From Clostridia bacterium (lineage in GTDB: Bacteria > Bacillota > Clostridia > UMGS1810), in NCBI GenBank assembly GCA_017549745.1, contig JAFYUA010000059.1:1-14390 (forward strand): 14,390 nucleotides of DNA, in the 5' to 3' direction. Within the stretch, counting starts at the first letter, position 1; every line of letters begins with the position of its first letter. The position numbers and the translations under genes are program-made. The notes below the pieces were generated by a model. The model had not been told where the DNA came from. It worked only from the letters and a program-made list of their open reading frames with translations, and did not search any database. Shown in pieces: positions 6,946 to 14,390 of the stretch.

Positions 6946-9042
6946 TTGCTTACAGCGGAAAAAAACTATGATTTCAGAAAAAGAATGCTTGAAATCCACG
7001 AAAAAAATATCCGTAATTATGATATAAAACCAGAATCGGACTGTTTTGATATATGTGATAATGTTGGATTTTATGTTGACGAAAATGCTGATGATGTTGT
7101 TCTCACTGCAGCCCGCGATTTTGTTGACTATATGTTCACATCGCAAAATGTTTCTCTTGCTCTTAAAAAGGGAAAAGCAAAGCTTCCTTGCATAAATCTG
7201 AGACTTGCATCAGACGCAGGTTTCGATCTCAAGGATGCTGCAGGTTACAGAGGATTTTGCATAGTCATAAACAAAGACGGCGTTTTTGTCTATGGTAATG
7301 ATAGTCGCGGCATTGCACAGGGGGTATATTATCTTGAAGACATTATGACAATGAAAAAAGCACCCTATCTCAAATTCGGCACCACATATCTCAAAAGTGC
7401 GTTTTCGCCTCAGATGGTTCATTCGGGATATGCCCTTGACGAGTATCCAAACGAGCATCTTTCGGCAATTGCTCACGAGGGACGCGACGCGATCCTCATT
7501 TTTACACATGGGGCAAATGTGTCTCCAAGAGGCTATATGGATTTTAACGAGCTTATATACAGAGCTTCAAAATACGGACTTGATGTGTATGCCTATAGCT
7601 ACATCAAAAGCAAAATGCATCCTGGTGATTTGGGTGCGGACGAATATTATGAATCAACATATGGTGAACTTTTCAAAAAATGCCCCAAACTAAAAGGCGT
7701 GTTTTTAGTTGGAGAGTCGGTGTCGTTTCCGAGCAAAGACCCGCATGTGTACTATGGTGCGCGTGATTTGAAAAGCGGCGAAATCCCAACAGACAAGCCC
7801 GACCCGGGCTGGTATCCGTGCATGGACTATCCTGAGTGGATAAACATGGTAAAAAAACATATTTGCAAGTACAACCCTGATGCAGACATAATTTTTTGTT
7901 CCTACAACTGGTCGAAACAGCCTGAAGAAGAAAGAGTAAAGCTCATAAACTCCCTTCCTAAAGATATTACACTGCTTGCAATGTTTGGCGTGAATTATGA
8001 TTTTGAAATCGGCGGTGCCAAATATACAAGCCACGACTATTCAATTTCACATGCAGGTTATAGTGCATATTTTGAAAGCGAAGCAAGGGCTGCAAAAGAA
8101 AACGGAATCAGGCTTTATTCGATGACAAATTCAGGCGGGCTTACCTGGGATTTTGGAGTTGTTCCATATTTGCCGTTCCCTCAGCAATGGCTCAAACGTT
8201 ACCGACTGATGCTTGAAGCTCATGACAAATGGGACCTTAGCGGAATCATGGAATGTCATCACTACGGATTGTTCCCGTCATTTATCAGTAAGCTTTCCAA
8301 ATTTGCATATTTTGAGCCTCGAATGGATATGGACATGGTTCTGGGAAATCTTTTGAAAAGTGAATTTGGCAGTGATTGCTATGACACAGTTAACAAGGCA
8401 CTAAACTCATGGAGCGATGCAATAAATCATTACATACCCATAAATGCCGACCAATATGGCGCATTTCGCGTTGGACCGTCATATCCGTTCTGTTATATAA
8501 AAAAAGTTGATATTCCCGATTTGCCTCATGCTTTGTGGGGTAACAAAATTTGCCTTTCGAACTATATTGATCAGGATGACGGCACTCATGTAGTTCCTCT
8601 TACTTCAATTTCATTACCAAACGAAATTGCTTCGCTGGCGAAAATGAAACAAGGCTTTCTTGACGGATTGGAAATGCTGAAAAGCATTGATAAACCTAAT
8701 GATAAGCTATTGATGCTTATAAATCTGGGTGAATTTATATATCGCTCAACAATAACAGGCATAAACGCAAAACACTGGTGCATTTTGAAAAACAAAACAA
8801 AATCCGAAACATCTAAAGCCAATATGAAAAAGCTCTTTGATGAGATGGAAGCTCTTCTTTGCGAAGAACGAGAAAATGCAAGGCTTACTATTCCTCTTGT
8901 TCAGAAAGATTCTCGTCTGGGCTGGGAGCCGTCGATGGAATATATGACCGACGAAGAGCATCTTTTGTGGAAAATAAAGCAGATAGATTATGTTATTGAT
9001 GCAGAGCTTAAAAACAGCAGAACAAATCTTGATGTTTCATAA
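6946..9042 (+). CDS. Large glycosidase-like protein of unrecognised family (GH20/GH67-like N-domain plus TIM-barrel-like core)
   Basis: A 698-residue cytoplasmic protein starting with TTG. I cannot assign it to a numbered family. Residues about 45-135 look like the alpha/beta domain that precedes the barrel in GH20 hexosaminidases and GH67 alpha-glucuronidases, ending in GVFVYGNDSRGIAQGVYYLE (111-131, first and last residues approximate). Residues about 150-440 have barrel-like strand blocks: AILIFTHG (182-189), LDVYAYSYI (212-220), GVFLVGES (251-258) with Glu257 a candidate acid, DIIFCSYNW (314-322) and LLAMFGVNYDF (343-353). A WDLSGIMECHHYG block (429-441) and a helical tail ending near RLGWEPSMEYM (657-667) follow. 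It is 17 bases downstream of the phosphodiesterase gene and surely in the same operon. A glycosidase or lyase acting on a small glycoside is the best guess; a non-hydrolytic role cannot be excluded. Confidence 0.8.
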   Translation: MLTAEKNYDFRKRMLEIHEKNIRNYDIKPESDCFDICDNVGFYVDENADDVVLTAARDFVDYMFTSQNVSLALKKGKAKLPCINLRLASDAGFDLKDAAGYRGFCIVINKDGVFVYGNDSRGIAQGVYYLEDIMTMKKAPYLKFGTTYLKSAFSPQMVHSGYALDEYPNEHLSAIAHEGRDAILIFTHGANVSPRGYMDFNELIYRASKYGLDVYAYSYIKSKMHPGDLGADEYYESTYGELFKKCPKLKGVFLVGESVSFPSKDPHVYYGARDLKSGEIPTDKPDPGWYPCMDYPEWINMVKKHICKYNPDADIIFCSYNWSKQPEEERVKLINSLPKDITLLAMFGVNYDFEIGGAKYTSHDYSISHAGYSAYFESEARAAKENGIRLYSMTNSGGLTWDFGVVPYLPFPQQWLKRYRLMLEAHDKWDLSGIMECHHYGLFPSFISKLSKFAYFEPRMDMDMVLGNLLKSEFGSDCYDTVNKALNSWSDAINHYIPINADQYGAFRVGPSYPFCYIKKVDIPDLPHALWGNKICLSNYIDQDDGTHVVPLTSISLPNEIASLAKMKQGFLDGLEMLKSIDKPNDKLLMLINLGEFIYRSTITGINAKHWCILKNKTKSETSKANMKKLFDEMEALLCEERENARLTIPLVQKDSRLGWEPSMEYMTDEEHLLWKIKQIDYVIDAELKNSRTNLDVS

Positions 9043-9085
9043 TGCCATACAAAACATATTCTCTTGGTTTGGAATAAGATAAAAA

Positions 9086-9098
9086 GTAAATATTTTAC
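9086..9098. repeat. Short dyad GTAAATATTTTAC in the gap after the glycosidase-like gene
   Basis: Five-base arms GTAAA and TTTAC around TAT, in the 135-base gap 9043-9177. The gap contains no terminator with a T-tract; a TTGACG at 9108-9113 has no convincing -10 partner. The break in spacing here suggests that the two SGNH genes may be a separate or added unit. Confidence 0.25.
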
Positions 9099-9177
9099 GA
9101 CATAAGCTTGACGCAGGCATAAAAGGGTGTCGAACATTGTCGGAAATATGGAATCACATAGTAAAGGATGGTTTATA

Positions 9178-9807
9178 ATGAAAAATTTATTACTTATAGG
9201 TGATTCAATCCGCATGGGGTATGATAAATCTGTTAAAAAAACACTTGAAGGAAAAGTTAATGTTATTTTCCCTGAGGAAAACTGTCGTTTTGCCTCGTAT
9301 GTTTTAAGATATTTTCACGAATATTTAAAAGATATAAATGGCGAGGACATAGATGTTGTCCATTGGAATGCAGGGCTTTGGGATTGCTTAAGATTATTTG
9401 AAGAGGAGCCTCACACTCCCATAGATATATATGCATATTACATAGAGAGAATATGTATTAGAATTAAAAAGATATGTCCGAATGCTCATGTAATATTTGC
9501 AACTTCTACAAAGGTTCTTTCTGAAAAAATGGGCAAAGATTTTAAACGATACAATGAAGAAATTGAAAAATATAACAAAGCTGCTGTAAAAATTGTAAAA
9601 AAATATGGATTTAAGGTTAATGATTTATATGCTCTTTCCGTAACACTTTCCGAAGATGTTCATTCTGATGCAGTACATTATTATACGAGTGCAGGAACAG
9701 AGGCTTTTACCAATCAGGTACTTTCCTTTGTTGCACCAGAGCTTGGCATAAATGAGCAGCTTGAATATCGCGAAGAAATGTACACAGATAAACCGATTGG
9801 CATCTAG
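9178..9807 (+). CDS. SGNH/GDSL-type hydrolase, divergent (first of two)
   Basis: A 209-residue protein related to SGNH esterases, which use a Ser-His-Asp set to remove acyl groups. Block I is LLIGDSIRMGY (5-15) with Ser10; the block V DxxH is Asp164/His167 (SDAVHYY). The middle is unusual: instead of the common GxND block it has WNAGLWD (63-69), with Asn64 the likely oxyanion residue. No signal peptide. The ATG at 9178 is chosen because AAAGGA (9163-9168) lies 9 bases upstream; the in-frame GTG at 9127 has no such site. Codon use is visibly more AT-rich (many AAA, ATT, TAT codons) than the upstream enzymes. Probably a carbohydrate acetyl-esterase, by family and by pairing with the next gene. 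Confidence 0.82.
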   Translation: MKNLLLIGDSIRMGYDKSVKKTLEGKVNVIFPEENCRFASYVLRYFHEYLKDINGEDIDVVHWNAGLWDCLRLFEEEPHTPIDIYAYYIERICIRIKKICPNAHVIFATSTKVLSEKMGKDFKRYNEEIEKYNKAAVKIVKKYGFKVNDLYALSVTLSEDVHSDAVHYYTSAGTEAFTNQVLSFVAPELGINEQLEYREEMYTDKPIGI

Positions 9808-9809
9808 AA

Positions 9810-9824
9810 TATAAAGTCTTTATA
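9810..9824. repeat. 15-base perfect palindrome TATAAAGTCTTTATA, candidate activator site
   Basis: Seven-base arms around a central T, beginning 3 bases after the stop of the first SGNH gene. It lacks a following T-tract, so it is not a terminator. Its centre (9817) is about 41 bases before the start expected from the -10 at 9846-9851, the position where class II activators bind. Confidence 0.45.
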
Positions 9825-9845
9825 AACTAAAAAGTGTCAGGCTTG

Positions 9846-9851
9846 TATAAT
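9846..9851 (+). promoter_or_regulatory. -10 element before the second SGNH gene
   Basis: A perfect TATAAT in the 85-base gap, with no good -35 at 16-18 bases upstream (TAAACT at best). The start would be near 9858, 35 bases before the ATG. The missing -35 and the palindrome just upstream suggest activator dependence. Confidence 0.45.
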
Positions 9852-9892
9852 GAACAGATGTGAAAAAGTGATAATTAGAGAGGACGGGAAAT

Positions 9893-10552
9893 ATGAAATT
9901 TGAAAATTATGATAGAATTGTTTTTGCCGGAGACTCAGTAACAGACATGGATAGTGAAAATCCGGTAGGCGAAGGTCTTTTTGAAAATGTCGGAAGAGGA
10001 TATGTTCGGGTGCTTGAAAGTATGTTTGCTGCATATTATCCTGAAATTTTTTTGAGAATCACAAATTCCGGCATTTCAGGAAACACAAGCAGAGATTTGC
10101 TTGCAAGGTTTGACCGAGATGTTGTTGAATTGAAGCCGGATTGGGTTTCTATTTGTATAGGAATTAATGATGTCTGGAGACAGTTTGACTCTCCTGCTAT
10201 CGTAGACAGTCATGTTTTGCCTGAGGAATATGAGGCAAATGTTGAAGAAATGATAGTGAGAGTTAAGGATAAAGTTAAAGGTGTATTTATATTATCTCCA
10301 TACATTATGGAACCCAATAAAGAAGACGTGATGCGTAAAAGAATGAATGAATATGTTGCAATCAGCAAAAAACTTGCACAAAAGCATAAATGCATATTTG
10401 TGGATTTTCAAAAGATGTATGAAGATTATTGCAAAATAAGACATTCGAGTTACATAGCTTGGGATAGAATTCATCCAAATCAAGTGGGAGCTACATTAAT
10501 GGCAAGAGAATTTTTAAAATATTGCGATTTTGATTACAACCACGATAAATAA
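9893..10552 (+). CDS. SGNH/GDSL-type esterase, canonical (second of two)
   Basis: A 219-residue cytoplasmic protein with the complete SGNH set: Ser15 in FAGDSVTDMD (block I), Gly60 in NSGISGNTS (block II), Asn92 in GINDVW (block III) and Asp191/His194 in DRIHP (block V). The pattern resembles the rhamnogalacturonan-acetylesterase-like and lysophospholipase-L1-like branch used to take acetyl groups off sugars. The start follows GAGAGGA (9878-9884) by 8 bases. It shares AT-rich codon use with the preceding SGNH gene but differs in sequence outside the motifs, so the pair is not a recent duplication. It lacks a signal peptide, so it would act on imported sugar. Confidence 0.93.
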   Translation: MKFENYDRIVFAGDSVTDMDSENPVGEGLFENVGRGYVRVLESMFAAYYPEIFLRITNSGISGNTSRDLLARFDRDVVELKPDWVSICIGINDVWRQFDSPAIVDSHVLPEEYEANVEEMIVRVKDKVKGVFILSPYIMEPNKEDVMRKRMNEYVAISKKLAQKHKCIFVDFQKMYEDYCKIRHSSYIAWDRIHPNQVGATLMAREFLKYCDFDYNHDK

Positions 10553-10622
10553 TACACTTCTGACCATGACTTAATACGAACCTGGTAGAAAATGTCGGAT
10601 ATATATGAAAGGAGAAAAGACG

Positions 10623-13235
10623 ATGAAGAATTTTTGGGCAAAAAACACTGCAATACTTCTTACATTCGCACTTGTGGTTATGACATCGTTTTCAGCCTTT
10701 GCAGGCAATTCATATCAATTGATGGATTATGCAGACATGACGATTGGCGAAACTGCAACAGCATATCTTGACATGATGGGAATTGCTGACATATGCGATG
10801 GCGCGCAATCGGTAACAAGAGGCTATGCAGTGAGCACAATTGTTCGTGCAATGGGGCTGGAGGCCATAGCAATAGGCGGTAATTCCATCTATACATATGA
10901 GGAAAAGATGGCAGATGTGGGGCATAAGGCGGGAATTCTTTCCGGAAACACGCCTTCACAGTGGGCACTTGAATCACCCGTCACATACGAACAGCTATGC
11001 AAAATGCTTGTTGTGGCTCTTGGCTACGGAAGCATTATAACGGGCGACAATGCATTTCCGGCATTGTATATTTCACAGGCTTCAAAGCTTGGCATTACCA
11101 AATACATCGGTAATTTCAATTCCTCTGAGGTTAAGTCTGAAGATTTTGTCGTTATGATGTATCAGGCGATGCATACAAAAGCCCTTGAAATTGTCGGAGT
11201 TTCAGATGACAGTCTCATCTATTCACACGCTGATGAACGTACACTTGAATCATTGTTTTTACAATCACAAAATCTTGTTAAAAAAACAGGTATAGTAGAC
11301 AGCGACTATTACACTTGTGCTAATTCATTATATCCGTGTGCAATTTCTCAGATTTGCATTGACGGGATTATGTATAACTGTGACAGTGCGCAGTGCAATG
11401 ATTTGGTCGGAATGGAAGTCGAATTTGTATACACCGATTCACCTTCGCTTCGTTCAAGAACAATAAAAGGAATCCGTCCGTATGAAAGCAATAAGGTTGT
11501 CACATTCAACCGCAATCAGGATGCTGAATGTAAAAACGGCAAGGTGCATTACCTTGAATCAGACGAAAAAGAAAAAAGTCTCAAGCTTTCGGACGGTATG
11601 GTTCTGATTTATAACAATCAGATTTGCTCATCCTACAATCTTTCAGATATTGATTTTTCCAAATGCTATGTAAAACTCATAGACAACAATGACGACAACA
11701 CCTACGATGTGATGTTTGTTAAAGAGTCTCAAAGCGTTATTGTGAGCCATGTTAAAGACGAGAAAATATACATTAAGCTTGGCGATGTTCACTCTAAAAA
11801 AGTTATTGATTTGTCCGACACAGATGAAATAAGCCTTATCATGCACAAGGTTTCGGGCGAAGCAATCACTCTTGAAGATATTGGCGCTGACAGTCCTGTA
11901 TCTGTTGTGGCAGATAAGGATTTTTCGCACATTGAGATTATACTTCTTGAAGATAAAAAAGAGGGGAGCTTTGAAGAGCTAAATTCACAAAACCATACGG
12001 TAATAGCTGATGGTAAGGAATATGGTCTTAAAATATCAGATTCGGAATTCTCACTTGGCAAATCATATCGCTTTTTGTCCAACGAGTATGATGAGATTTT
12101 TTATATTGAACCCATTCCTGATGACTGTTCATATATTGTTGACAAAAGCTATACCAGCGGAGGTCTTGAGACGGATGCAAAGTTGAAAGTATATGATTCT
12201 GAGCTTGGACTTTGTGTATATACCATAGCAGACCGCCTAAGTGTTGATGGAGTGACCTACAGCAATCTGACAGAGGCAATGTCTGCAATTAAAACATCTA
12301 CACTCGGTTATGTCAACTTTGATGCAGAGGGCAGAGTCAAAAGTATAAAATATCTCGATTCTTATGCTTCAGGCGGCCAGCGTACATATTGTGAATTTGC
12401 CTGCGGCTTTAATGACATGAGTCACAACACTCTCATGCCGTTTCGCTATGACGAACAAACAAAATTCTTCTATGTGCCTGTTGACAATGACGATGACGAT
12501 TTTGGATTTATTGTTCCGCTAAAAGACGGCAATGATTATCAGACGGAAGCATTTGAATTAAATGAAGCAACAGGTTGTGCAGGAGCAGTTGTTGTTAAAC
12601 TGGACACCGATGTTCGCGAAAGCACCCAGCTTACACATCGCTCCGATATTGCAATCATAAAATCAATTTCACATATAATTGATGTTGATTTGCAAGGGGT
12701 ATATAAAATAGAAGCCTATCACGAAGGCGTGTTGGAAACCTTTTATAGCGGTCACTATCCAGATGTGTTCGCGGTGTGCGCAGGACTCAAAGCGGGCGAT
12801 GTGATAAGCTATGTTGAAAACTATAACAATGAAATCGTGAGGATATCATCCCTTCGTTCAATGAGCGAGCTGAACCATTATTTCCTTGATGGATTTGGCA
12901 GTGTGAATGAGCAGTTTTTTGGTCAGGTTATCGTTTTGGACAAAAATGTTTTGACCAACAACTCTAAATATCTGATGCACCAGATGAGCGTCAGCACAAC
13001 CTCTGATTATAACAACCTTATCCATTTCAATGTGTGGGCATATGCTGACAATCCCAAAGATGCTTCATGTGAGTTTGCCGATTGGTATCGTTATAACAAA
13101 GCGACCAAAGAGGTGTCGCAAGTTTCGGTTGACGACATTATGACATATGAAAATTCAGGATCGGATGCCACAAAAATCTTCGTGCAAAGAGCAAGCTCCG
13201 AACTTAAAATGATCGTCGTTGTAGAAGACAGATAG
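10623..13235 (+). CDS. Secreted SLH-domain surface protein with long beta-rich tail
   Basis: An 870-residue exported protein. A signal peptide (positively charged start, hydrophobic 9-21, probable cleavage after AFA at 25-27) is followed by three degenerate S-layer-homology repeats: about 35-80 (ending VTRGYAVSTIVRAMGL), 95-137 (ADVGHKAGILSG to KMLVVALGYG) and 145-190. SLH repeats anchor proteins non-covalently to cell-wall polymers. The remainder (about 215-870) is beta-rich with acidic turns such as DNNDDNTYDVMFV (354-366) and DNDDDDFGF (621-629), a layout seen in many clostridial SLH proteins of unknown function; no enzyme motif is seen. The start is 10623, since AAAGGAG (10608-10614) is 8 bases upstream and lies inside the alternative start at 10605. 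The 70-base gap before it shows no clear promoter. It is coupled to the next gene. Confidence 0.88.
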   Translation: MKNFWAKNTAILLTFALVVMTSFSAFAGNSYQLMDYADMTIGETATAYLDMMGIADICDGAQSVTRGYAVSTIVRAMGLEAIAIGGNSIYTYEEKMADVGHKAGILSGNTPSQWALESPVTYEQLCKMLVVALGYGSIITGDNAFPALYISQASKLGITKYIGNFNSSEVKSEDFVVMMYQAMHTKALEIVGVSDDSLIYSHADERTLESLFLQSQNLVKKTGIVDSDYYTCANSLYPCAISQICIDGIMYNCDSAQCNDLVGMEVEFVYTDSPSLRSRTIKGIRPYESNKVVTFNRNQDAECKNGKVHYLESDEKEKSLKLSDGMVLIYNNQICSSYNLSDIDFSKCYVKLIDNNDDNTYDVMFVKESQSVIVSHVKDEKIYIKLGDVHSKKVIDLSDTDEISLIMHKVSGEAITLEDIGADSPVSVVADKDFSHIEIILLEDKKEGSFEELNSQNHTVIADGKEYGLKISDSEFSLGKSYRFLSNEYDEIFYIEPIPDDCSYIVDKSYTSGGLETDAKLKVYDSELGLCVYTIADRLSVDGVTYSNLTEAMSAIKTSTLGYVNFDAEGRVKSIKYLDSYASGGQRTYCEFACGFNDMSHNTLMPFRYDEQTKFFYVPVDNDDDDFGFIVPLKDGNDYQTEAFELNEATGCAGAVVVKLDTDVRESTQLTHRSDIAIIKSISHIIDVDLQGVYKIEAYHEGVLETFYSGHYPDVFAVCAGLKAGDVISYVENYNNEIVRISSLRSMSELNHYFLDGFGSVNEQFFGQVIVLDKNVLTNNSKYLMHQMSVSTTSDYNNLIHFNVWAYADNPKDASCEFADWYRYNKATKEVSQVSVDDIMTYENSGSDATKIFVQRASSELKMIVVVEDR

Positions 13236-13239
13236 GAGG
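13234..13239 (+). promoter_or_regulatory. AGGAGG ribosome binding site overlapping the upstream stop codon
   Basis: The last two bases of the TAG stop (13233-13235) are the first two of AGGAGG, which is 6 bases before the ATG at 13246. A ribosome ending the SLH gene uncovers or directly reuses this site, so the two products are probably made together. Confidence 0.8.
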
Positions 13240-13245
13240 CGGACC

Positions 13246-14390
13246 ATGTTTAAAAAAGCTTTAAGTACACTTCTGTGCATAATAATGGTCACCTCTCTCT
13301 TGCCTGTTGTGAGCTTTGCCTCACCCGAGCATAGCTACCCCGTTATTGAACCTGTTGTCGATACCTACATAAGAAACAATGGCAACGACACCTACACCAA
13401 CTTTTCGCAAGAGGAAAGAATGGTTGTTCATGGTGTTGAGGGTCACAAGCATAACGACCGTATTGCGTTTTTGGAATTTGACATTTCGAACTATTCACAA
13501 CATGTATCAAATGCACGCAAAATCACTTTCGTCATTACAGGTCACTGGGATGCAGGCAGTGACGAAACCGACAATCGCTTTGCTGTTATTCCGCTGACAG
13601 GAATTTTTAAAGACATCGATCTTTCAAGCTTCACCTATGCCGATGCAGCGAGCATAAAGGATGGCGGTGTGAGCCTGCTCGAATATGGCGATGACATGAT
13701 AACAAACGGTTCTCTTATCCAATATCCCGCCCGAGAGCTCACCTCAACCTATGTTGACCTTACCGAATATTGCAAGCAACAGACCGATGGCAAGATTATG
13801 CTTATGGTAAAATCAACAAAAGGCGCATACAGCTTTCTTCCGATGGAAGACGGCGGATTGGGTCAGCGTCCGTCTCTCATAATAGAGGGTGACTATACCG
13901 ACACTCAGAATTCAGTGTTCAATGCTGCTGAGGCAATCAGGGCAGAGTTTGACAACCTAAGCATAACTTCCAATATCACTCTCCCCACAGAGTATGATGA
14001 TTGTGAGGTTGAGTGGGAAAGCCTAATCCCCGAGAGCCTTGCATCCGACGGCACGATAGTAAGGAGACCGCTATATAACGAGCCGGTTGCAAAATGCAAA
14101 TTTGTTTGCACAATTTCTTCCAAAACCTTAAATCAGATATTCGAAACACGCACCATAACAATCAATTTGTTGAACGAAGCAGAAACTCTTTCAACTGTTT
14201 CGTCGGGCGAAAATTCGGTAGAATATGACTTCTCGGATTTCAGGGCAGAAGACGGCAAAAATATTTTGCTGAAAATTCCTCTTTCGGCATATGAGCATGG
14301 CACTGAAGTTTCGGTCAGCCACGGCTCCGACTATCTTTGTGATTATGTGTATGATGGCATAAAAACCGAATTGATTCTTGATGTAACATC
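13246..14390 (+). CDS. Secreted CBM96/DNRLRE-like and Ig-like domain protein (3' end outside window)
   Basis: Open for 381 codons from ATG 13246 to the window end with no stop, so the C-terminal part is missing. A signal peptide occupies residues 1-25 (FKK start, hydrophobic LLCIIMVTSLLPVV, cleavage after SFA). Residues about 36-215 match the DNRLRE/CBM96 pattern: VVDTYIRNN at the start, then DRIAFLEFDIS (71-81), and a closing GQRPSLIIEG (206-215). These domains bind polysaccharides and often precede lyases or other surface enzymes. Residues about 222-308 resemble an atrophied bacterial Ig-like domain (ITLPTEYDDCEVEWES, then SDGTIVRRP). A further beta domain begins near 320. Any catalytic domain would be beyond the window. 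It is translationally coupled to the SLH protein, so both probably work at the cell surface. Confidence 0.87.
   Translation, partial: MFKKALSTLLCIIMVTSLLPVVSFASPEHSYPVIEPVVDTYIRNNGNDTYTNFSQEERMVVHGVEGHKHNDRIAFLEFDISNYSQHVSNARKITFVITGHWDAGSDETDNRFAVIPLTGIFKDIDLSSFTYADAASIKDGGVSLLEYGDDMITNGSLIQYPARELTSTYVDLTEYCKQQTDGKIMLMVKSTKGAYSFLPMEDGGLGQRPSLIIEGDYTDTQNSVFNAAEAIRAEFDNLSITSNITLPTEYDDCEVEWESLIPESLASDGTIVRRPLYNEPVAKCKFVCTISSKTLNQIFETRTITINLLNEAETLSTVSSGENSVEYDFSDFRAEDGKNILLKIPLSAYEHGTEVSVSHGSDYLCDYVYDGIKTELILDVT

Noticed and set aside
9131..10600. Similar words CGAAC and TGTCGGA upstream of the first SGNH gene (9131-9144) and the SLH gene (10577-10599)
   Set aside because: The spacing between the words differs (7 versus 16 bases) and no wider similarity is seen, so a shared operator is not supported.
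1..14390. CRISPR arrays, tRNA or rRNA genes, riboswitches, insertion sequences
   Set aside because: No regular spaced repeats, cloverleaf-like sequences, rRNA-like stretches, long structured leaders or transposase genes were seen by eye. A covariance-model scan would be needed to exclude small RNAs.

Overview
The window looks like the chromosome of an anaerobic, low-to-moderate GC Clostridia-type Firmicute. The evidence is strong AGGAGG-type ribosome binding sites, sigma-A-like promoters, a signal-peptide protein with degenerate S-layer-homology (SLH) repeats, and a secreted protein with a CBM96/DNRLRE-like domain plus an atrophied bacterial Ig-like domain. A gut or plant-polysaccharide-degrading clostridium is plausible, but genus cannot be fixed from sequence alone.

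Layout. The left edge (1-545) is the catalytic C-terminal part of a tyrosine recombinase, probably the end of an integrated element. A 274-base junction follows, holding a short decayed AraC-like fragment. Next is an AraC-family regulator on the minus strand (820-1683), divergent from everything to its right. The 138-base divergent region (1684-1821) has two interlaced promoters and a perfect 11-base inverted repeat, a good candidate for the regulator's own binding sites. To the right all genes are on the plus strand: an AAC(3)-fold N-acetyltransferase homologue, a TIM-barrel amidohydrolase, a Gfo/Idh/MocA dehydrogenase, an alkaline-phosphatase-superfamily phosphodiesterase, a large glycosidase-like protein of unrecognised family with a TTG start, two SGNH/GDSL hydrolases, a secreted SLH protein of 870 residues, and the start of a secreted CBM96/Ig protein that runs off the window.

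How the genes may work together (inference). The first five enzymes are tightly spaced and none has a signal peptide, so they probably act in the cytoplasm under the AraC regulator. Their chemistry (amine acylation, hydrolytic C-N or decarboxylating chemistry, NAD-dependent sugar oxidation, phosphodiester cleavage, glycosidic-type cleavage, ester removal) suggests stepwise dismantling of a small, heavily decorated sugar or phospho-sugar. No transporter or kinase lies in the window. The two secreted proteins at the right form their own translationally coupled pair and may be surface carbohydrate-binding components, or an unrelated neighbouring unit.

Several starts were moved from the longest possible reading frame to the codon with a properly spaced ribosome binding site: 1822, 3658, 6946 (TTG), 9178 and 10623.
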